Shown: positions 19,617 to 28,717, counted from the stretch's first letter. The stretch: DNA of 64,000 nucleotides from Janthinobacterium rivuli (GCF_009208735.1 NZ_WFLJ01000004.1:62001-126000); one strand, 5' to 3'. A program made the numbers and translations. The notes: generated by a model not told the origin, from the sequence alone.

Positions 19617-20633
19617 TTAGTTGAACTGCTTCAGGAAACGCAAGTCGCCTTCATAAAACAGACGCAGGTCGTTGATGCCGTAACGCAGCATCGTCAAGCG
19701 TTCCAGGCCGGAGCCGAAAGCAAAACCGATGAATTTCTCGGGATCGAGGCCGAAGTTCTTCACCACGGTCGGATGCACCTGGCCGGCGCCCGACACTTCC
19801 AGCCAGCGGCCTTTCAGCGGGCCGGAACCGAAGGCGATGTCGATCTCGGCCGACGGTTCCGTGAACGGGAAGTACGACGGGCGGAAGCGCACCTGCAGGT
19901 CGTCCGTCTCGAAGAAGGCCTTGACGAAGTTCAGGTACACGCCCTTCAGGTCGGCAAAGCTGATGTCTTCGGCGATCCACAGGCCTTCGACCTGGTGGAA
20001 CATCGGCGAATGGGTGGCGTCGCTGTCGACGCGGTAGGTGCGGCCCGGCGCGATGACCTTGATCGGCGGCGTATGCGTGCGCGCATAACGCACCTGCATC
20101 GGACTCGTGTGCGTGCGCAGCAGCAGGGGTTTGCCATCGGTGTCGTTGCCATCGATGTAGAACGTATCCTGCATGGAACGGGCCGGGTGGTTTTCCGGGC
20201 TGTTGAGCGCCGTGAAGTTGGTCCAGTCGTTCTCGATTTCGGGGCCGTCGGCCACGTCGAAACCGATGGAGCGGAAGATTTCCTCGACCCGCTCCCACGT
20301 GCGCATCACGGGATGGATGCCGCCGGGCATGCGGCCACGGCCTGGCAGGGTCACGTCGATCGCTTCGGCGTTCAGACGGCCTTGCATTTGGGCATCGGCC
20401 AGCGCATCACGGCGCGCCGTCAGCGCGTCTTCGATCTTCACTTTGACGGCGTTGATCAGGGCGCCCTGCGCCTTGCGCGCGTCCGGGTCCAGCTTGCCCA
20501 GGCCCTTCATCATTTCAGTAATCTGGCCAGTCTTGCCCAGGTAGCGGGCTTTGGCGTTTTCAAGTGCGGCAGCGTCTGCGGCGGCGATAAAGTCAGCCTG
20601 GGCCGAGACGACGAGTTCTTCTAGGGAGTTCAT
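19617..20633 (-). CDS. pheS: Phenylalanine-tRNA ligase alpha subunit
   Basis: 338 residues, the normal size. An N-terminal coiled coil (about 1-85) contacts tRNA. The class II catalytic core has motif 2 around [20 protein letters not shown] and motif 3 around [18 protein letters not shown]. The residue in the amino-acid pocket (Ala in GFAFGSG) matches the usual form. pheT follows after 78 bases. The gap to rplT (137 bases) holds two hairpins that may modulate transcription into pheST. Confidence 0.97.
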   Translation of the reverse strand: MNSLEELVVSAQADFIAAADAAALENAKARYLGKTGQITEMMKGLGKLDPDARKAQGALINAVKVKIEDALTARRDALADAQMQGRLNAEAIDVTLPGRGRMPGGIHPVMRTWERVEEIFRSIGFDVADGPEIENDWTNFTALNSPENHPARSMQDTFYIDGNDTDGKPLLLRTHTSPMQVRYARTHTPPIKVIAPGRTYRVDSDATHSPMFHQVEGLWIAEDISFADLKGVYLNFVKAFFETDDLQVRFRPSYFPFTEPSAEIDIAFGSGPLKGRWLEVSGAGQVHPTVVKNFGLDPEKFIGFAFGSGLERLTMLRYGINDLRLFYEGDLRFLKQFN

Positions 20634-20702
20634 GCGGCATTTCCTGTTTTGGACATCAATTCTGGACTCGGTTATCTAAAATCCAACAATCAAAAACGGA
20701 AA

Positions 20703-20762
20703 CGGGGCATAAGGTTCACACCCCTGCCCCGCTCTTTATAACGTCACCCTGAGGATGACGTT
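20703..20762 (-). promoter_or_regulatory. Two hairpins between rplT and pheS
   Basis: On the minus strand the first is a 10-bp stem AACGTCATCC / GGGTGACGTT with a 3-base loop (20740-20762). The second is CGGGGCA / TGCCCCG with a 15-base loop (20703-20731), followed by a T-rich stretch. The second resembles a weak terminator and could attenuate pheST. I found no Phe-rich leader peptide, so a classical E. coli-type attenuator is not supported. Confidence 0.45.
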
Positions 20763-20777
20763 GTGCAATGACCGTGC

Positions 20778-21137
20778 TTACGCAGCGATTTTTGCTTTAA
20801 CTGCGTTGACAATCGCAGCGAATGCTGGCTTGTCCATCACAGCCATATCGGCCAGGACTTTACGGTCCAGTTCGATATTTGCTTTTTTCAAGCCGTTCAT
20901 GAATACGCTGTACGTTACGCCATGCTCACGGGAAGCGGCGTTGATACGGGCGATCCACAGGCGGCGGAAAACGCGTTTCTTGTTGCGGCGATCGCGGTAA
21001 GCGTATTGGCCAGCGCGCATAACTGCTTGCTTGGCAACACGGTATACACGGCTGCGGCGACCACGGTAGCCTTTAGCTTGAACAAGAATCTTCTTATGAC
21101 GGGCACGAGCTGTAACCCCACGTTTTACTCTAGGCAT
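20778..21137 (-). CDS. rplT: 50S ribosomal protein L20
   Basis: 119 residues, highly conserved throughout ([20 protein letters not shown]... [24 protein letters not shown]). L20 is an early assembly protein of the large subunit and, in E. coli, represses translation of rpmI-rplT by binding the message leader. It follows rpmI by 26 bases and precedes pheS. Confidence 0.98.
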   Translation of the reverse strand: MPRVKRGVTARARHKKILVQAKGYRGRRSRVYRVAKQAVMRAGQYAYRDRRNKKRVFRRLWIARINAASREHGVTYSVFMNGLKKANIELDRKVLADMAVMDKPAFAAIVNAVKAKIAA

Positions 21138-21163
21138 AGTAACTCCTTAAATTGAGTGTGAGA

Positions 21164-21361
21164 TTAAGCAGTCGGCATCATGCGCATGACGGATGTGACA
21201 TCCGATGCGTTGATGTTACGGGTACCGCGCAACTGACGTTTGTTTTTGGTGGTTTTCTTGGTCAGGATGTGGCGCTTGAACGCGTGACCCGACTTGACTG
21301 TTCCACCTGGACGCACGCGAAAACGTTTTTTCGCGGAGCTTTTGGTCTTCATTTTAGGCAT
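21164..21361 (-). CDS. rpmI: 50S ribosomal protein L35
   Basis: 65 residues starting [20 protein letters not shown], the standard L35 sequence, from the ATG at 21361 (an in-frame ATG 10 codons earlier is rejected because it does not match the family). It lies 227 bases after infC, a gap that contains a strong hairpin. Confidence 0.97.
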   Translation of the reverse strand: MPKMKTKSSAKKRFRVRPGGTVKSGHAFKRHILTKKTTKNKRQLRGTRNINASDVTSVMRMMPTA

Positions 21362-21481
21362 AGCAATCTGTCCTCTTACGGACAGCTCCATTTATAACAG
21401 GATTGCAGGTGGCAACACGACGCTGCGCTTAGATGCCTGCTTTCACATGTTGTGCAGCGGATGCGAGTCCACTACAGTTCA

Positions 21482-21511
21482 CGCGGCCCGGACATCACTG
21501 GCCGGGCCGCG
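21482..21511 (-). promoter_or_regulatory. Strong hairpin in infC-rpmI gap (possible L20 operator)
   Basis: CGCGGCCCGG / CCGGGCCGCG, a perfect 10-bp GC stem with a 10-base loop, about 120 bases upstream of rpmI. There is no T-run, so termination is unlikely. In E. coli the infC-rpmI region folds into the L20-binding translational operator; the position fits, but the fold here is only inferred. Confidence 0.45.
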
Positions 21512-21588
21512 CAAATTCTGCCTGGGGCTTGACGCCGCGCCAATGCTGGCACGCGCAGTTTCCACCCACAGTAAAACGCTATTGTAAC

Positions 21589-22110
21589 TTACTTCTTCTT
21601 CTTAGGCGAAAGAACCATGATCATTTGGCGGCCTTCCATCTTCGGGAACTGCTCGACCTGGCCGTACGGCTCCAGATCGGCTTTCAGACGTTCCAGCATG
21701 CGGAAGCCAATATCCTGGTGCGCCATCTCACGACCGCGGAAACGCAAGGTGATCTTGGTTTTATCGCCGTCCTCAAGGAACTTGATGAGATTACGCAACT
21801 TGATATTGTAGTCACCATCATCAGTCCCCGGACGGAATTTAACTTCCTTCACGAGGATGATCTTTTGCTTCAATTTGGCTTCGTGAGCTTTCTTTTGCTC
21901 CGAATACTTAAATTTGCCGTAGTCCATCAAACGGCACACCGGTGGCTGCGCGGTAGGCGCAATTTCCACCAGGTCGACGTTTGCCTCTTCCGCCAGGCGG
22001 AAGGCTTCAGCCAAACTTACGATACCGAGTGGCTCGTTATCGACCCCGCTTAAACGCATTTCAGGGGCAGTGATTTCGCCATTGATGCGATGTGACTTGT
22101 CAGTAGCTAT
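21589..22110 (-). CDS. infC: Translation initiation factor IF-3, starting at ATA
   Basis: 173 residues. Both domains are present: N-terminal ([31 protein letters not shown], about 5-70) and C-terminal ([44 protein letters not shown], about 85-170). It blocks premature subunit joining and checks the start codon. The first ATG (22059) would cut off the conserved N-terminal strand. The frame continues upstream to ATAGCTACTGACAAG, with AAAGGA 7 bases before the ATA at 22110, so I place the start there. Non-AUG starts (AUU, AUA, AUC) are characteristic of infC and allow IF3 to repress itself. thrS lies 51 bases upstream. Confidence 0.93.
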   Translation of the reverse strand: MATDKSHRINGEITAPEMRLSGVDNEPLGIVSLAEAFRLAEEANVDLVEIAPTAQPPVCRLMDYGKFKYSEQKKAHEAKLKQKIILVKEVKFRPGTDDGDYNIKLRNLIKFLEDGDKTKITLRFRGREMAHQDIGFRMLERLKADLEPYGQVEQFPKMEGRQMIMVLSPKKKK

Positions 22111-22161
22111 TGTAATTTCCTTTAAAAATCTTGTAAGACGGTCGTGCAGCGAGTTTCCTCG

Positions 22162-24069
22162 TCAGGCCTTGGTGTCGACTTCATGTTTGAGTCGCTCAAT
22201 CAGGGCATCGACGGACATGACGCCCAGATCGACATTGCCCCGCGCCCGCACGGCCACTGTATTCGCATCCCGCTCTTTGTCGCCAATTACTAAGATGTAA
22301 GGCAATTTTTGTACGGAATGTTCACGTATTTTATAGGTAATCTTCTCGTTACGCAAATCAGCCTGTACGCGCAGCCCCGCTTTGCGCAGTTTTGTTGTAA
22401 CTTCCTGTACATAGTCGGCTTGAGCGTCGGAAATATTCAACACCGACACCTGCACTGGCGACAACCACAACGGCATGGCGCCAGCATAGTGTTCGATCAG
22501 GATGCCGATAAAACGTTCCAGCGAACCGACGATCGCGCGGTGCAGCATGATCGGCACCTGGCGCGTATTGTCCACGGCCACGTATTCGGCACCCAGACGG
22601 CCCGGCATCGAGGGATCGATCTGCACGGTGCCCACTTGCCATGCGCGGCCCAGGCTATCCTTCAGGTGGTATTCGATCTTCGGACCGTAGAAGGCGCCCT
22701 CGCCCGGCAATTCCGTCCATTCCACGCCACAGGCGCGCAAGGCCGAACGCAACGATTCCTCGGCGAAATCCCACGACTCTTCCGTGCCGATGCGGTTATC
22801 CGGGCGCAAGGCCAGTTTCACATCGATGTTCGTGAAGCCGAACGCCGTGTACACATCCATCGCCTGCTGGTGGAAGGCCGTCACTTCGCCGGCGATCTGC
22901 TCTTCCAGGCAGAAGATGTGGCCATCATCCTGCGTAAAGCCGCGCACGCGCATCATGCCGTGCAAGGCGCCCGACGGCTCGTTGCGGTGGCATTGGCCGA
23001 ATTCGCCGTAGCGCAAAGGCAGGTCGCGGTAGCTGCGCATGCCGTTGTTGAAAATCTGGATATGGCCAGGGCAATTCATCGGTTTCAGCGCATAGGCGCG
23101 GTTTTCCGATTCCGTGATGAACATGTTTTCACGATAATTATCCCAGTGACCGGTTTTTTCCCACAGGCCACGGTCGAGAATTTGCGGCGCCTTGACTTCC
23201 TGGTAGCCATTGACCTGGTACACATTGCGCATGTATTGCTCGACTTGCTGCCAGATCGACCAGCCTTTCGGGTGCCAGAAGATCAGGCCCGGCGCTTCTT
23301 CCTGGAAATGGAAGAAATCGAGCTGCTTGCCCAGTTTGCGGTGATCGCGCTTTTCCGCCTCTTCCAGGTTGTGCAGATACAGCTCCTGGTCTTCCTTCTT
23401 GGCCCAGGCCGTGCCATAGATACGCTGCAGCATCTCGTTTTTCGAGTCGCCGCGCCAGTAGGCGCCGGCCAGCTTCATCAGCTTGAACACTTTCAGCTTG
23501 CCCGTCGATGGCACGTGGGGGCCGCGGCACAAGTCCGTGAACTTGCCTTCGGAATACAGCGACACTTCCTGGTCGGCCGGGATCGAACCGATCAATTCAG
23601 CCTTGTAGGCTTCGCCGATACCCTTGAAGTAGTCGATGGCTTCGTCGCGCGCGACAACCTTGCGCGTGACTTGCTCATCCTTCTTGGCCAGTTCCGCCAT
23701 CTTCTTTTCGATCGCGACCAGGTCTTCCGGCGTGAACGGACGCTTGTAGGCGAAGTCATAATAGAAGCCGTTGTCGATCACGGGACCGATGGTCACTTGC
23801 GCTTCAGGGAACAATTCCTTGACGGCATAGGCCAGCAAGTGGGCCGTCGAGTGGCGGATCACTTCCAGGCCATCGGCGTCCTTGTCCGTCACAATCGCCA
23901 GTTCCGCGTCTTGCTCGATCAGATAGGAGGTATCGACCAGCTTGCCGTCGACCTTGCCGGCCAGCGCAGCCTTGGCCAGGCCGGTACCAATATTGGCCGC
24001 AACCTGGGCCACGGTGACCGGGCCGTCAAATTGACGGGCGGAACCATCGGGAAGTCGGATTGTAAGCAT
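22162..24069 (-). CDS. thrS: Threonine-tRNA ligase
   Basis: 635 residues. A TGS domain (about 1-60), an editing domain (about 65-220, with [16 protein letters not shown] near 75 and the downstream zinc-like [12 protein letters not shown]), a class II catalytic core (about 240-530, with [20 protein letters not shown] and the active-site zinc ligands Cys/His), and the C-terminal anticodon-binding domain (about 540-635). GGAG lies 6 bases before the ATG at 24069, which decides the start over the ATG at 24081. It heads the operon and follows a terminator for the upstream tRNA genes. Confidence 0.97.
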   Translation of the reverse strand: MLTIRLPDGSARQFDGPVTVAQVAANIGTGLAKAALAGKVDGKLVDTSYLIEQDAELAIVTDKDADGLEVIRHSTAHLLAYAVKELFPEAQVTIGPVIDNGFYYDFAYKRPFTPEDLVAIEKKMAELAKKDEQVTRKVVARDEAIDYFKGIGEAYKAELIGSIPADQEVSLYSEGKFTDLCRGPHVPSTGKLKVFKLMKLAGAYWRGDSKNEMLQRIYGTAWAKKEDQELYLHNLEEAEKRDHRKLGKQLDFFHFQEEAPGLIFWHPKGWSIWQQVEQYMRNVYQVNGYQEVKAPQILDRGLWEKTGHWDNYRENMFITESENRAYALKPMNCPGHIQIFNNGMRSYRDLPLRYGEFGQCHRNEPSGALHGMMRVRGFTQDDGHIFCLEEQIAGEVTAFHQQAMDVYTAFGFTNIDVKLALRPDNRIGTEESWDFAEESLRSALRACGVEWTELPGEGAFYGPKIEYHLKDSLGRAWQVGTVQIDPSMPGRLGAEYVAVDNTRQVPIMLHRAIVGSLERFIGILIEHYAGAMPLWLSPVQVSVLNISDAQADYVQEVTTKLRKAGLRVQADLRNEKITYKIREHSVQKLPYILVIGDKERDANTVAVRARGNVDLGVMSVDALIERLKHEVDTKA

Positions 24070-24147
24070 ATTGATCTCCATATCGGCGCTGGCGCCAGGT
24101 AAAACTGCAATGTGATGTGTAAATAACTGAAAGGAAAACGCAGACGC

Positions 24148-24174
24148 AAAAAAACGCGGACTAGCCGCGTTTTT
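24148..24174 (-). terminator. Intrinsic terminator after the tRNA-Val pair
   Basis: On the minus strand AAAACGCGG, loop CTAGT, CCGCGTTTT followed by TTT. It lies about 110 bases after the second tRNA and about 80 bases before thrS, so it should separate the tRNA transcript from thrS, which then needs its own promoter. Confidence 0.8.
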
Positions 24175-24279
24175 CACTTTCTTGAGACAAAGGAAACCCG
24201 TTCGACTAGCGTCACTCCCAAAGCTTGGTAGTAGTTCGCGGTGTCATAACCGGTTTTACCTTTCTCTCTAACTGCATTC

Positions 24280-24356
24280 TGGTGGGCGGTGAGGAATTCG
24301 AATCCCCGACCCCTTGGATGTCGACCAAGTATTCTAACCAGCTGAACTAACCGCCC
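24280..24356 (-). tRNA. tRNA-Val (GAC), copy 2
   Basis: 77 bases with encoded CCA. Acceptor GGGCGGT/ACCGCCC, D-arm GTTC/GAAT, anticodon stem CTTGG/CCAAG with loop TCGACAT, T-arm GGGGA-TTCGAAT-TCCTC, discriminator A. The anticodon reads GAC (Val). Position 33 is C rather than the near-universal U. Identical to the copy at 24446-24522. Confidence 0.9.
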
Positions 24357-24445
24357 GTAAAACTTTTGTTGATCATTGTATTTCAAATGACCGCTTGCGG
24401 CTTGCGCCAGCTTAAAACTCTTGAAAACTGCCTACTGCTAAATTC

Positions 24446-24522
24446 TGGTGGGCGGTGAGGAATTCGAATCCCCGACCCCTTGGATGTCGACCAAGTATTC
24501 TAACCAGCTGAACTAACCGCCC
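24446..24522 (-). tRNA. tRNA-Val (GAC), copy 1
   Basis: Same 77-base sequence and fold as the copy at 24280-24356, including encoded CCA and C at position 33. It is the promoter-proximal gene, starting 12 bases after the -10 box. The 89 bases between the two tRNAs hold no gene. Confidence 0.9.
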
Positions 24523-24533
24523 CGAAGACCAGC

Positions 24534-24562
24534 ATTATAGAGAGGCTTTCCCAGAATGACAA
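24534..24562 (-). promoter_or_regulatory. Near-consensus sigma-70 promoter for the tRNA-Val pair
   Basis: On the minus strand TTGTCA, 17-base spacer, TATAAT. The -10 ends 12 bases before the tRNA 5-prime end, so the transcript needs little or no leader processing. Confidence 0.85.
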
Positions 24563-24671
24563 GGGCTGTTTTACAGGAAACTTTAATCTGTTTTTGATCC
24601 GCTTCCCGGGCGTCAGCCCTCTATTATAGTGAGTCGACCCGGCACATGCGGAATGCCGCTAGAATCGCGGC

Positions 24672-25136
24672 ATGAACTCCACCCTATTCGCCTGGCTGAA
24701 AACCCTGAGCCGCATCTGCGGTTTTGAAACGGCCGACTCCTTCCCGCCCAATCACCCGTATGCGCGCACGCGCTGGGATGCCGCGTATTTCGATATCGCC
24801 TCCGACGTGAAGCCCGACGAGATCGAACGGCGCATCTGCGCGGCCATCGCCAACACGCCGAGCGTCTTCGCCTACATCACCAATCCCACGCCGCGCATGC
24901 AGCGCGCGCTGCTGAACGTGATCCACGACCGGCTGCGGCGCCAGCCCGGCGCGGGCGCCACGGACCTGGTCTTGTTATTGATCAATGCCTACACCAGCGA
25001 CCACATCACGGAAACCGTGCCCGGCCTGCGCACCTTGATCTACAACACGGAACATGAAGACACGAACCTGCGCGTGCATGCCATCCTGGAATTACTGGTG
25101 GGCACGCCGCGGGGACTCGATGTGATCGACATGTGA
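24672..25136 (+). CDS. Hypothetical protein
   Basis: 154 residues, soluble, no signal peptide. It has helical stretches and a region (RMQRALLNVIHDRLRRQPGA... HEDTNLRVHAILELLVGTPRGLDVIDM) that could be an alpha-helical repeat-like fold. I do not recognise a family. It is isolated: tRNA genes diverge upstream and the acyltransferase gene converges downstream. The ribosome site is weak; the balanced amino-acid use and lack of a competing frame support coding. Confidence 0.65.
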   Translation: MNSTLFAWLKTLSRICGFETADSFPPNHPYARTRWDAAYFDIASDVKPDEIERRICAAIANTPSVFAYITNPTPRMQRALLNVIHDRLRRQPGAGATDLVLLLINAYTSDHITETVPGLRTLIYNTEHEDTNLRVHAILELLVGTPRGLDVIDM

Positions 25137-25145
25137 TCGACATGT
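25124..25145 (+). repeat. 11-bp tandem duplication across a stop codon
   Basis: GATCGACATGT occurs twice head to tail. The stop of the hypothetical gene is formed at the junction of the two copies (TGA at 25134-25136). It looks like a recent slippage duplication at the gene end. Confidence 0.6.
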
Positions 25146-25150
25146 AGTCG

Positions 25151-26263
25151 TCACGCATGATTGGCGGGCACATAGCGCGCCCGCCAACGCATGAACGGCG
25201 TTTCCACCACTCTATATAAAAGCCAGCCCATGGCGATGCTGACAGTGATACTGGCCAGTATCGCCGGCGCACCGTCCGGCCCGTGGCCAAAGCCTTGCAA
25301 CAAGGGCCGCAGCAGAATGCACAACTGCTTGTGCAGCAGGTAAATCGCATACGACCACAGGGCCAGGCTGGCCGCGCCCGGCACGCGCAGTTGATACAAA
25401 GCACTGGCGGGGCTCAGCGCGGCGATCAACAATAAAGTAAAACTGGCCGCCAGGGCCGGATAACCAAACACCGTCACCCAATATCCATAGTGATCGGTGA
25501 GAAACACATAAAACATCAGCGCCGTGCCCGCGATTCCCGCCAGCAAGGCGCGGTTGCCATGGGAGGTCAGGCGCGTCCAGGCGGCCGGGTGGTAATTTTT
25601 CAGCAGCGCCAGCGCGACGCCCGCCACCAGCTCGTCGAAACGACACCACGACGCGTAATAAATATACTTGTAATAACCGAGGCCGCCGCGCGGCAGGTGC
25701 ACATATTCATCCCAAAGATACGCGCGCACCAGCATGCCGACGATAAAGCTGGCGGCCACGGCCAGCCACGCCCACAGCAGCGACTTGCGGCAAGCCGCAA
25801 TCAACAATGCCACGGCCGGCAGCAGCACATAGAACTGTTCTTCCACGCACAGCGACCACGCATGGGAAAACGCCGTGCCCGGCGTCAGATTGATGTTTTG
25901 CGTAAAGGTCAGGAATTTCCACAGCGGCAGCAGCGCGCTATCGCCGCGAAACGCGGGCCACAAATAATACAGCGCCAGCACGGCATAGAAACTGGGCAAG
26001 GTGCGCAGGAAACGGCGCGCATAGAAGCGCGGCAAGGAAAAGCCGTGCTCGCTGCGCAAGGCCGCAAAGATCTGGTTGCCGATCAGGTAGCCGCTGAGGG
26101 CAAAGAACAGGTCCACACCTGTCCAGCCGATTTCGCCCCAGAAGCCAAACGCCCCGCCGTCGCTGACGAACAGCAAATAATGGTTCATGAAGACGAGCAC
26201 GATGGCCAGCGCGCGCAAGGTGTCGAGGCCGTACAGGCGCGAAGAAGAGGAAGAAAACGACAT
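25151..26263 (-). CDS. Acyltransferase family 3 membrane protein (OafA/NodX type)
   Basis: 370 residues with about ten transmembrane helices. The N-terminal signature LDTLRALAIVLVFMNHY (catalytic-type His) and the later LFFALSGYLIG, FYARRFLRTLPSFYAVL and HAWSLCVEEQFYVLLP motifs mark Acyl_transf_3. These inner-membrane enzymes O-acylate surface or secreted glycans. The ATG at 26263 follows GAGATC. It is divergent from the deacylase gene and has no glycan-synthesis neighbours, so its substrate is not suggested by context. Confidence 0.88.
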   Translation of the reverse strand: MSFSSSSSRLYGLDTLRALAIVLVFMNHYLLFVSDGGAFGFWGEIGWTGVDLFFALSGYLIGNQIFAALRSEHGFSLPRFYARRFLRTLPSFYAVLALYYLWPAFRGDSALLPLWKFLTFTQNINLTPGTAFSHAWSLCVEEQFYVLLPAVALLIAACRKSLLWAWLAVAASFIVGMLVRAYLWDEYVHLPRGGLGYYKYIYYASWCRFDELVAGVALALLKNYHPAAWTRLTSHGNRALLAGIAGTALMFYVFLTDHYGYWVTVFGYPALAASFTLLLIAALSPASALYQLRVPGAASLALWSYAIYLLHKQLCILLRPLLQGFGHGPDGAPAILASITVSIAMGWLLYRVVETPFMRWRARYVPANHA

Positions 26264-26402
26264 GGATCTCGGCAAGGAAAAACAACGGTGGCGCCGATCA
26301 TGCCACGGCGCACCCTGCCATGGCCACATTTTTACGGGCGCGCCCCGGGAATGCCGCTAAAATATGCCGACCCCGCTTTCCCTTCCCTGATACCAATAGG
26401 AT

Positions 26403-27365
26403 ATGTCCAGCATGAGTAGCGCACTCCACTTCAAGTCCATCAACTACACGGGCCAGGGCAGCGGCCCGCGCCTGATCGTCACCGGCGCCGTGCACGGCAA
26501 TGAAACCTGCGGCACCAAGGGCATCCACCGCGTGATGGCTGAACTCGACAGCGGCGCCCTCTCGATTCTCGCCGGCAGCGTCACCTTCGTGCCCATCACC
26601 AACCCGCTCGCTTACGCGAATGGCGTGCGCAGCGGCGACCGCAACCTGAACCGCAACCTGTTCCCGAACGACCATCCGCAGGATTTCGAAGACCGCATCG
26701 CCAACTGGCTGTGCCCGCTGCTGGGCCAGCACGACGTGCTGCTGGACTTGCACTCGTTCAATGCCGACAGCCAGCCTTTCGTCATGGTGGGGCCGCGCAA
26801 CAACGATGGCCCGCTGCAACCGTTTCAACATGAAGACAAGGAACGCGCGCTGGCGCGCCGCCTGGGCGTGCGCCGCTTCGTCGATGGCTGGCTGCATGCG
26901 TATGGCCAAGGCGTGCAGCGCCGCCTGGGCAATAGCGACCAGGTGGGCCTGGTCTTGCGCTACGGCGTGGGCACCACCGAATACATGCGCTCGACGGGCG
27001 GCTACGCCCTCACCCTGGAATGCGGCCAGCATGCGGACCCGGCCGCGCCGGATGTGGCCTACCGCGCCATCATGAACACCTTGGCCTTCCTCGGCTTCAT
27101 CGACGCGCCGCAGCCGGAGCCGATCGCCGACGCCGACATGGAAGCGCTGAACATGGTCGTCGTGCACGACAAGCTGCATGCAAGCGACCGCTTCATCAAG
27201 ACCTGGTCCAGCTTTGACAAGGTGAAACAGGGCGAGCAGATCGGCGTGCGCGCCGACGGCACGCCCGTGACGGCCGAATTCGACGCCTACATCCTGTTCC
27301 CGGACGTCAACGCGCAAGCCAATGCGGAGTGGTATTACCTGGCGCGGGTGGCCAGCAGCTTTTGA
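26403..27365 (+). CDS. Succinylglutamate desuccinylase/aspartoacylase-family zinc deacylase (M14 type)
   Basis: 320 residues. Zinc-binding motif HGNETCG (His and Glu, near 31-37), NLNRNLFP, then the third ligand in LDLHSF (near 117), and a catalytic Glu in TLECGQH. It should hydrolyse an N-acyl amino acid or related amide. A C-terminal beta domain (about 240-320) is present as in the AstE/AspA family. No arginine-catabolic genes are nearby, so the substrate is open. ATG codons at 26403 and 26412 are both possible. Confidence 0.85.
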   Translation: MSSMSSALHFKSINYTGQGSGPRLIVTGAVHGNETCGTKGIHRVMAELDSGALSILAGSVTFVPITNPLAYANGVRSGDRNLNRNLFPNDHPQDFEDRIANWLCPLLGQHDVLLDLHSFNADSQPFVMVGPRNNDGPLQPFQHEDKERALARRLGVRRFVDGWLHAYGQGVQRRLGNSDQVGLVLRYGVGTTEYMRSTGGYALTLECGQHADPAAPDVAYRAIMNTLAFLGFIDAPQPEPIADADMEALNMVVVHDKLHASDRFIKTWSSFDKVKQGEQIGVRADGTPVTAEFDAYILFPDVNAQANAEWYYLARVASSF

Positions 27366-27707
27366 TTAATGTCCGACGGATTTTGAGAACAAGTTAATGA
27401 CGAGCACGCCGGCAATGATCAGCCCCAGGCCGATCAGGGCTGGCGTATCGAGGCTTTGCTTGAACCAGAGCCAGCTGACGGCGGAGATGAGCACGATGCC
27501 CACGCCCGACCAGATGGCATACACGATGCCGGTAGGAATGACCTTCAAGGTCAGCGACAAACACCAGAAGGCGATGCTGTAGCCGACCACGGTGATGACG
27601 CTGGGCCACAAGCGGCTGAAGCCGTCCGATGCCTTCAAGGCGCTGGTGGCGATCACTTCGGCGATGATGGCGATGGCAAGGTAAAAATATGTCATGGCAA
27701 GACTCAT
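27366..27707 (-). CDS. SMR-family exporter, EmrE-like
   Basis: 113 residues, four transmembrane helices. The essential membrane Glu lies in [18 protein letters not shown] (helix 1), and [16 protein letters not shown] (helix 3) is typical of EmrE/QacE-type proton-coupled cation exporters. AAGGA is well spaced from the ATG at 27707. It is 11 bases downstream of the Gdx-type gene and under the same riboswitch, so it may act with it as a heterodimer or add a second substrate range. Tail-to-tail with the deacylase gene: the two stop codons abut. Confidence 0.92.
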   Translation of the reverse strand: MSLAMTYFYLAIAIIAEVIATSALKASDGFSRLWPSVITVVGYSIAFWCLSLTLKVIPTGIVYAIWSGVGIVLISAVSWLWFKQSLDTPALIGLGLIIAGVLVINLFSKSVGH

Positions 27708-27718
27708 GCTGGCATCCT

Positions 27719-28039
27719 TTATTGGGGGCTGAGCAGCTTCAAGCCCAGGATGCCCGAGACGATCAGGGCGATGCAGGCGATGCGCGCGGCGCTGGCCGGC
27801 TCGCCCAATACCATAATGCCGAAGATGGCCGTGCCGACGGTGCCGATGCCCGTCCAGATGGCATACGCCGTGCCCAGCGGCAAGGTGCGCAGGGCCAGGC
27901 CCAGCATCACCACGCTGCCCAGCATGGAGATGGCCGTCAGCGCGGACGGCACGAGGCGGGTGAAGCCGGCACTGTATTTGAGGCCGATGGCCCAGCCAAT
28001 TTCCAGCAACCCTGCCAATACCAGAATGATCCACGCCAT
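27719..28039 (-). CDS. gdx: SMR-family guanidinium exporter Gdx (SugE type)
   Basis: 106 residues, four transmembrane helices. The essential Glu sits in [19 protein letters not shown], the SugE/Gdx form that keeps a Trp after the Ile-Gly, unlike EmrE. Gdx proteins export guanidinium against protons. The start at 28039 ([10 protein letters not shown]) follows GGGAG at 7 bases. A guanidine-II riboswitch lies right before this ribosome site, which strongly supports the guanidinium role. First of a two-gene operon. Confidence 0.93.
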   Translation of the reverse strand: MAWIILVLAGLLEIGWAIGLKYSAGFTRLVPSALTAISMLGSVVMLGLALRTLPLGTAYAIWTGIGTVGTAIFGIMVLGEPASAARIACIALIVSGILGLKLLSPQ

Positions 28040-28056
28040 GCTCTTCTCCCGAGGCG

Positions 28057-28107
28057 GCAGGGTCGTCCCCGCCATGCAGCCCCGTCATCGAGCGGGGTCG
28101 TCCCCAC
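28057..28107 (-). promoter_or_regulatory. Guanidine-II (mini-ykkC) riboswitch
   Basis: On the minus strand two hairpins with identical ACGA tetraloops: GTGGGG-ACGA-CCCCGC (28092-28107) and GCGGGG-ACGA-CCCTGC (28057-28072), 19 bases apart. Two GC-rich hairpins with ACGR loops are the defining features of the mini-ykkC/guanidine-II class, whose loops kiss on binding guanidinium. The second stem ends 7 bases before the GGGAG ribosome site of gdx, as expected for translational control. Confidence 0.92.
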
Positions 28108-28122
28108 AGGAGCAAAGGGAAA

Positions 28123-28128
28123 AGTATA
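28123..28128 (-). promoter_or_regulatory. Probable -10 box for the guanidine-responsive operon
   Basis: TATACT preceded by TGG (close to extended -10). Transcription would begin about 28116, a few bases before the first riboswitch hairpin. No good -35 hexamer is visible. Confidence 0.5.
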
Positions 28129-28247
28129 CCATTGGGTGAAAAGTCTTGCCCCAAGCACACTATCGCCAGTGCGGCCGCTGTATTCGAAAGTTGCCAAAAA
28201 ACATGCACTTGGCGGCATAATTGCGCATCCATTCACTCTCGGGAACA

Positions 28248-28610
28248 ATGATGCTGCTACTGGCCCAAATCCTTACCGCCCTCATCCTGCTGCTGCACGT
28301 GTATATCGTGCTGCTGGAAACCGTGCTGTTTGATGCGCGCGGACGCAAGGTGTTTGGCCTGTCGAAGGAAAAAGCGGAGATCGTGCGTCCCGCCATGTCG
28401 AACCAGGGTTGCTACAACGGTTTTCTCGTCGCGGCGCTGGCGCTGGGCTTTTTCCACCCGGACGCGGCCATCGCCCATGCCTTCACCGTGTTCGGCCTGG
28501 CATGCATCGCCGTGGCCGGCGTATGGGGTGCAATGACCGTCATGACGCGCATCCTCTACCTGCAAACGGTGCCTGCCGTCATCGCCTTGCTGCTGTTCCA
28601 CTTCGCCTGA
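28248..28610 (+). CDS. DUF1304-family small membrane protein
   Basis: 120 residues with four predicted transmembrane helices (about 3-23, 50-70, 75-97, 100-118) and the family-like segments LHVYIVLLETVLF and NQGCYNGFLVAALALGF. The ATG at 28248 (or 28251) has GGGA upstream. The function of DUF1304 is unknown. Divergent from the guanidine operon. Confidence 0.85.
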   Translation: MMLLLAQILTALILLLHVYIVLLETVLFDARGRKVFGLSKEKAEIVRPAMSNQGCYNGFLVAALALGFFHPDAAIAHAFTVFGLACIAVAGVWGAMTVMTRILYLQTVPAVIALLLFHFA

Positions 28611-28717
28611 TTCCTGCCGGGGCGGCCAGCCGGCCGGCCCACCCCGCGCCGCCGGCGCATACCCCAAATGGGTGATGCTTCCAAGAAACATGCCCGATAC
28701 ACGGCGCGCTGCGGCGC

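Noticed and set aside
17292..20624. An 1110-residue open frame opposite pheT and pheS.
   Set aside because: Antisense to two highly conserved synthetase genes; no recognisable domain, very His/Arg/Asp-rich as expected for a shadow frame.
20640..20777. A pheM-like leader peptide for attenuation of pheST.
   Set aside because: No short ORF with Phe codons and a ribosome site was found before the hairpins.
24619..24640. Sequence CGACTCACTATAATAGAGGG on the minus strand resembles a T7 RNA polymerase promoter.
   Set aside because: It lacks the correct initiating GGG position and upstream TAATA, and there is no phage-type polymerase or phage gene nearby; a chance match is likelier.
27366..28232. 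A single 288-residue protein spanning both SMR genes.
   Set aside because: The N-terminal half is out of frame with Gdx and has no family similarity; separate ribosome sites show two SMR genes instead.
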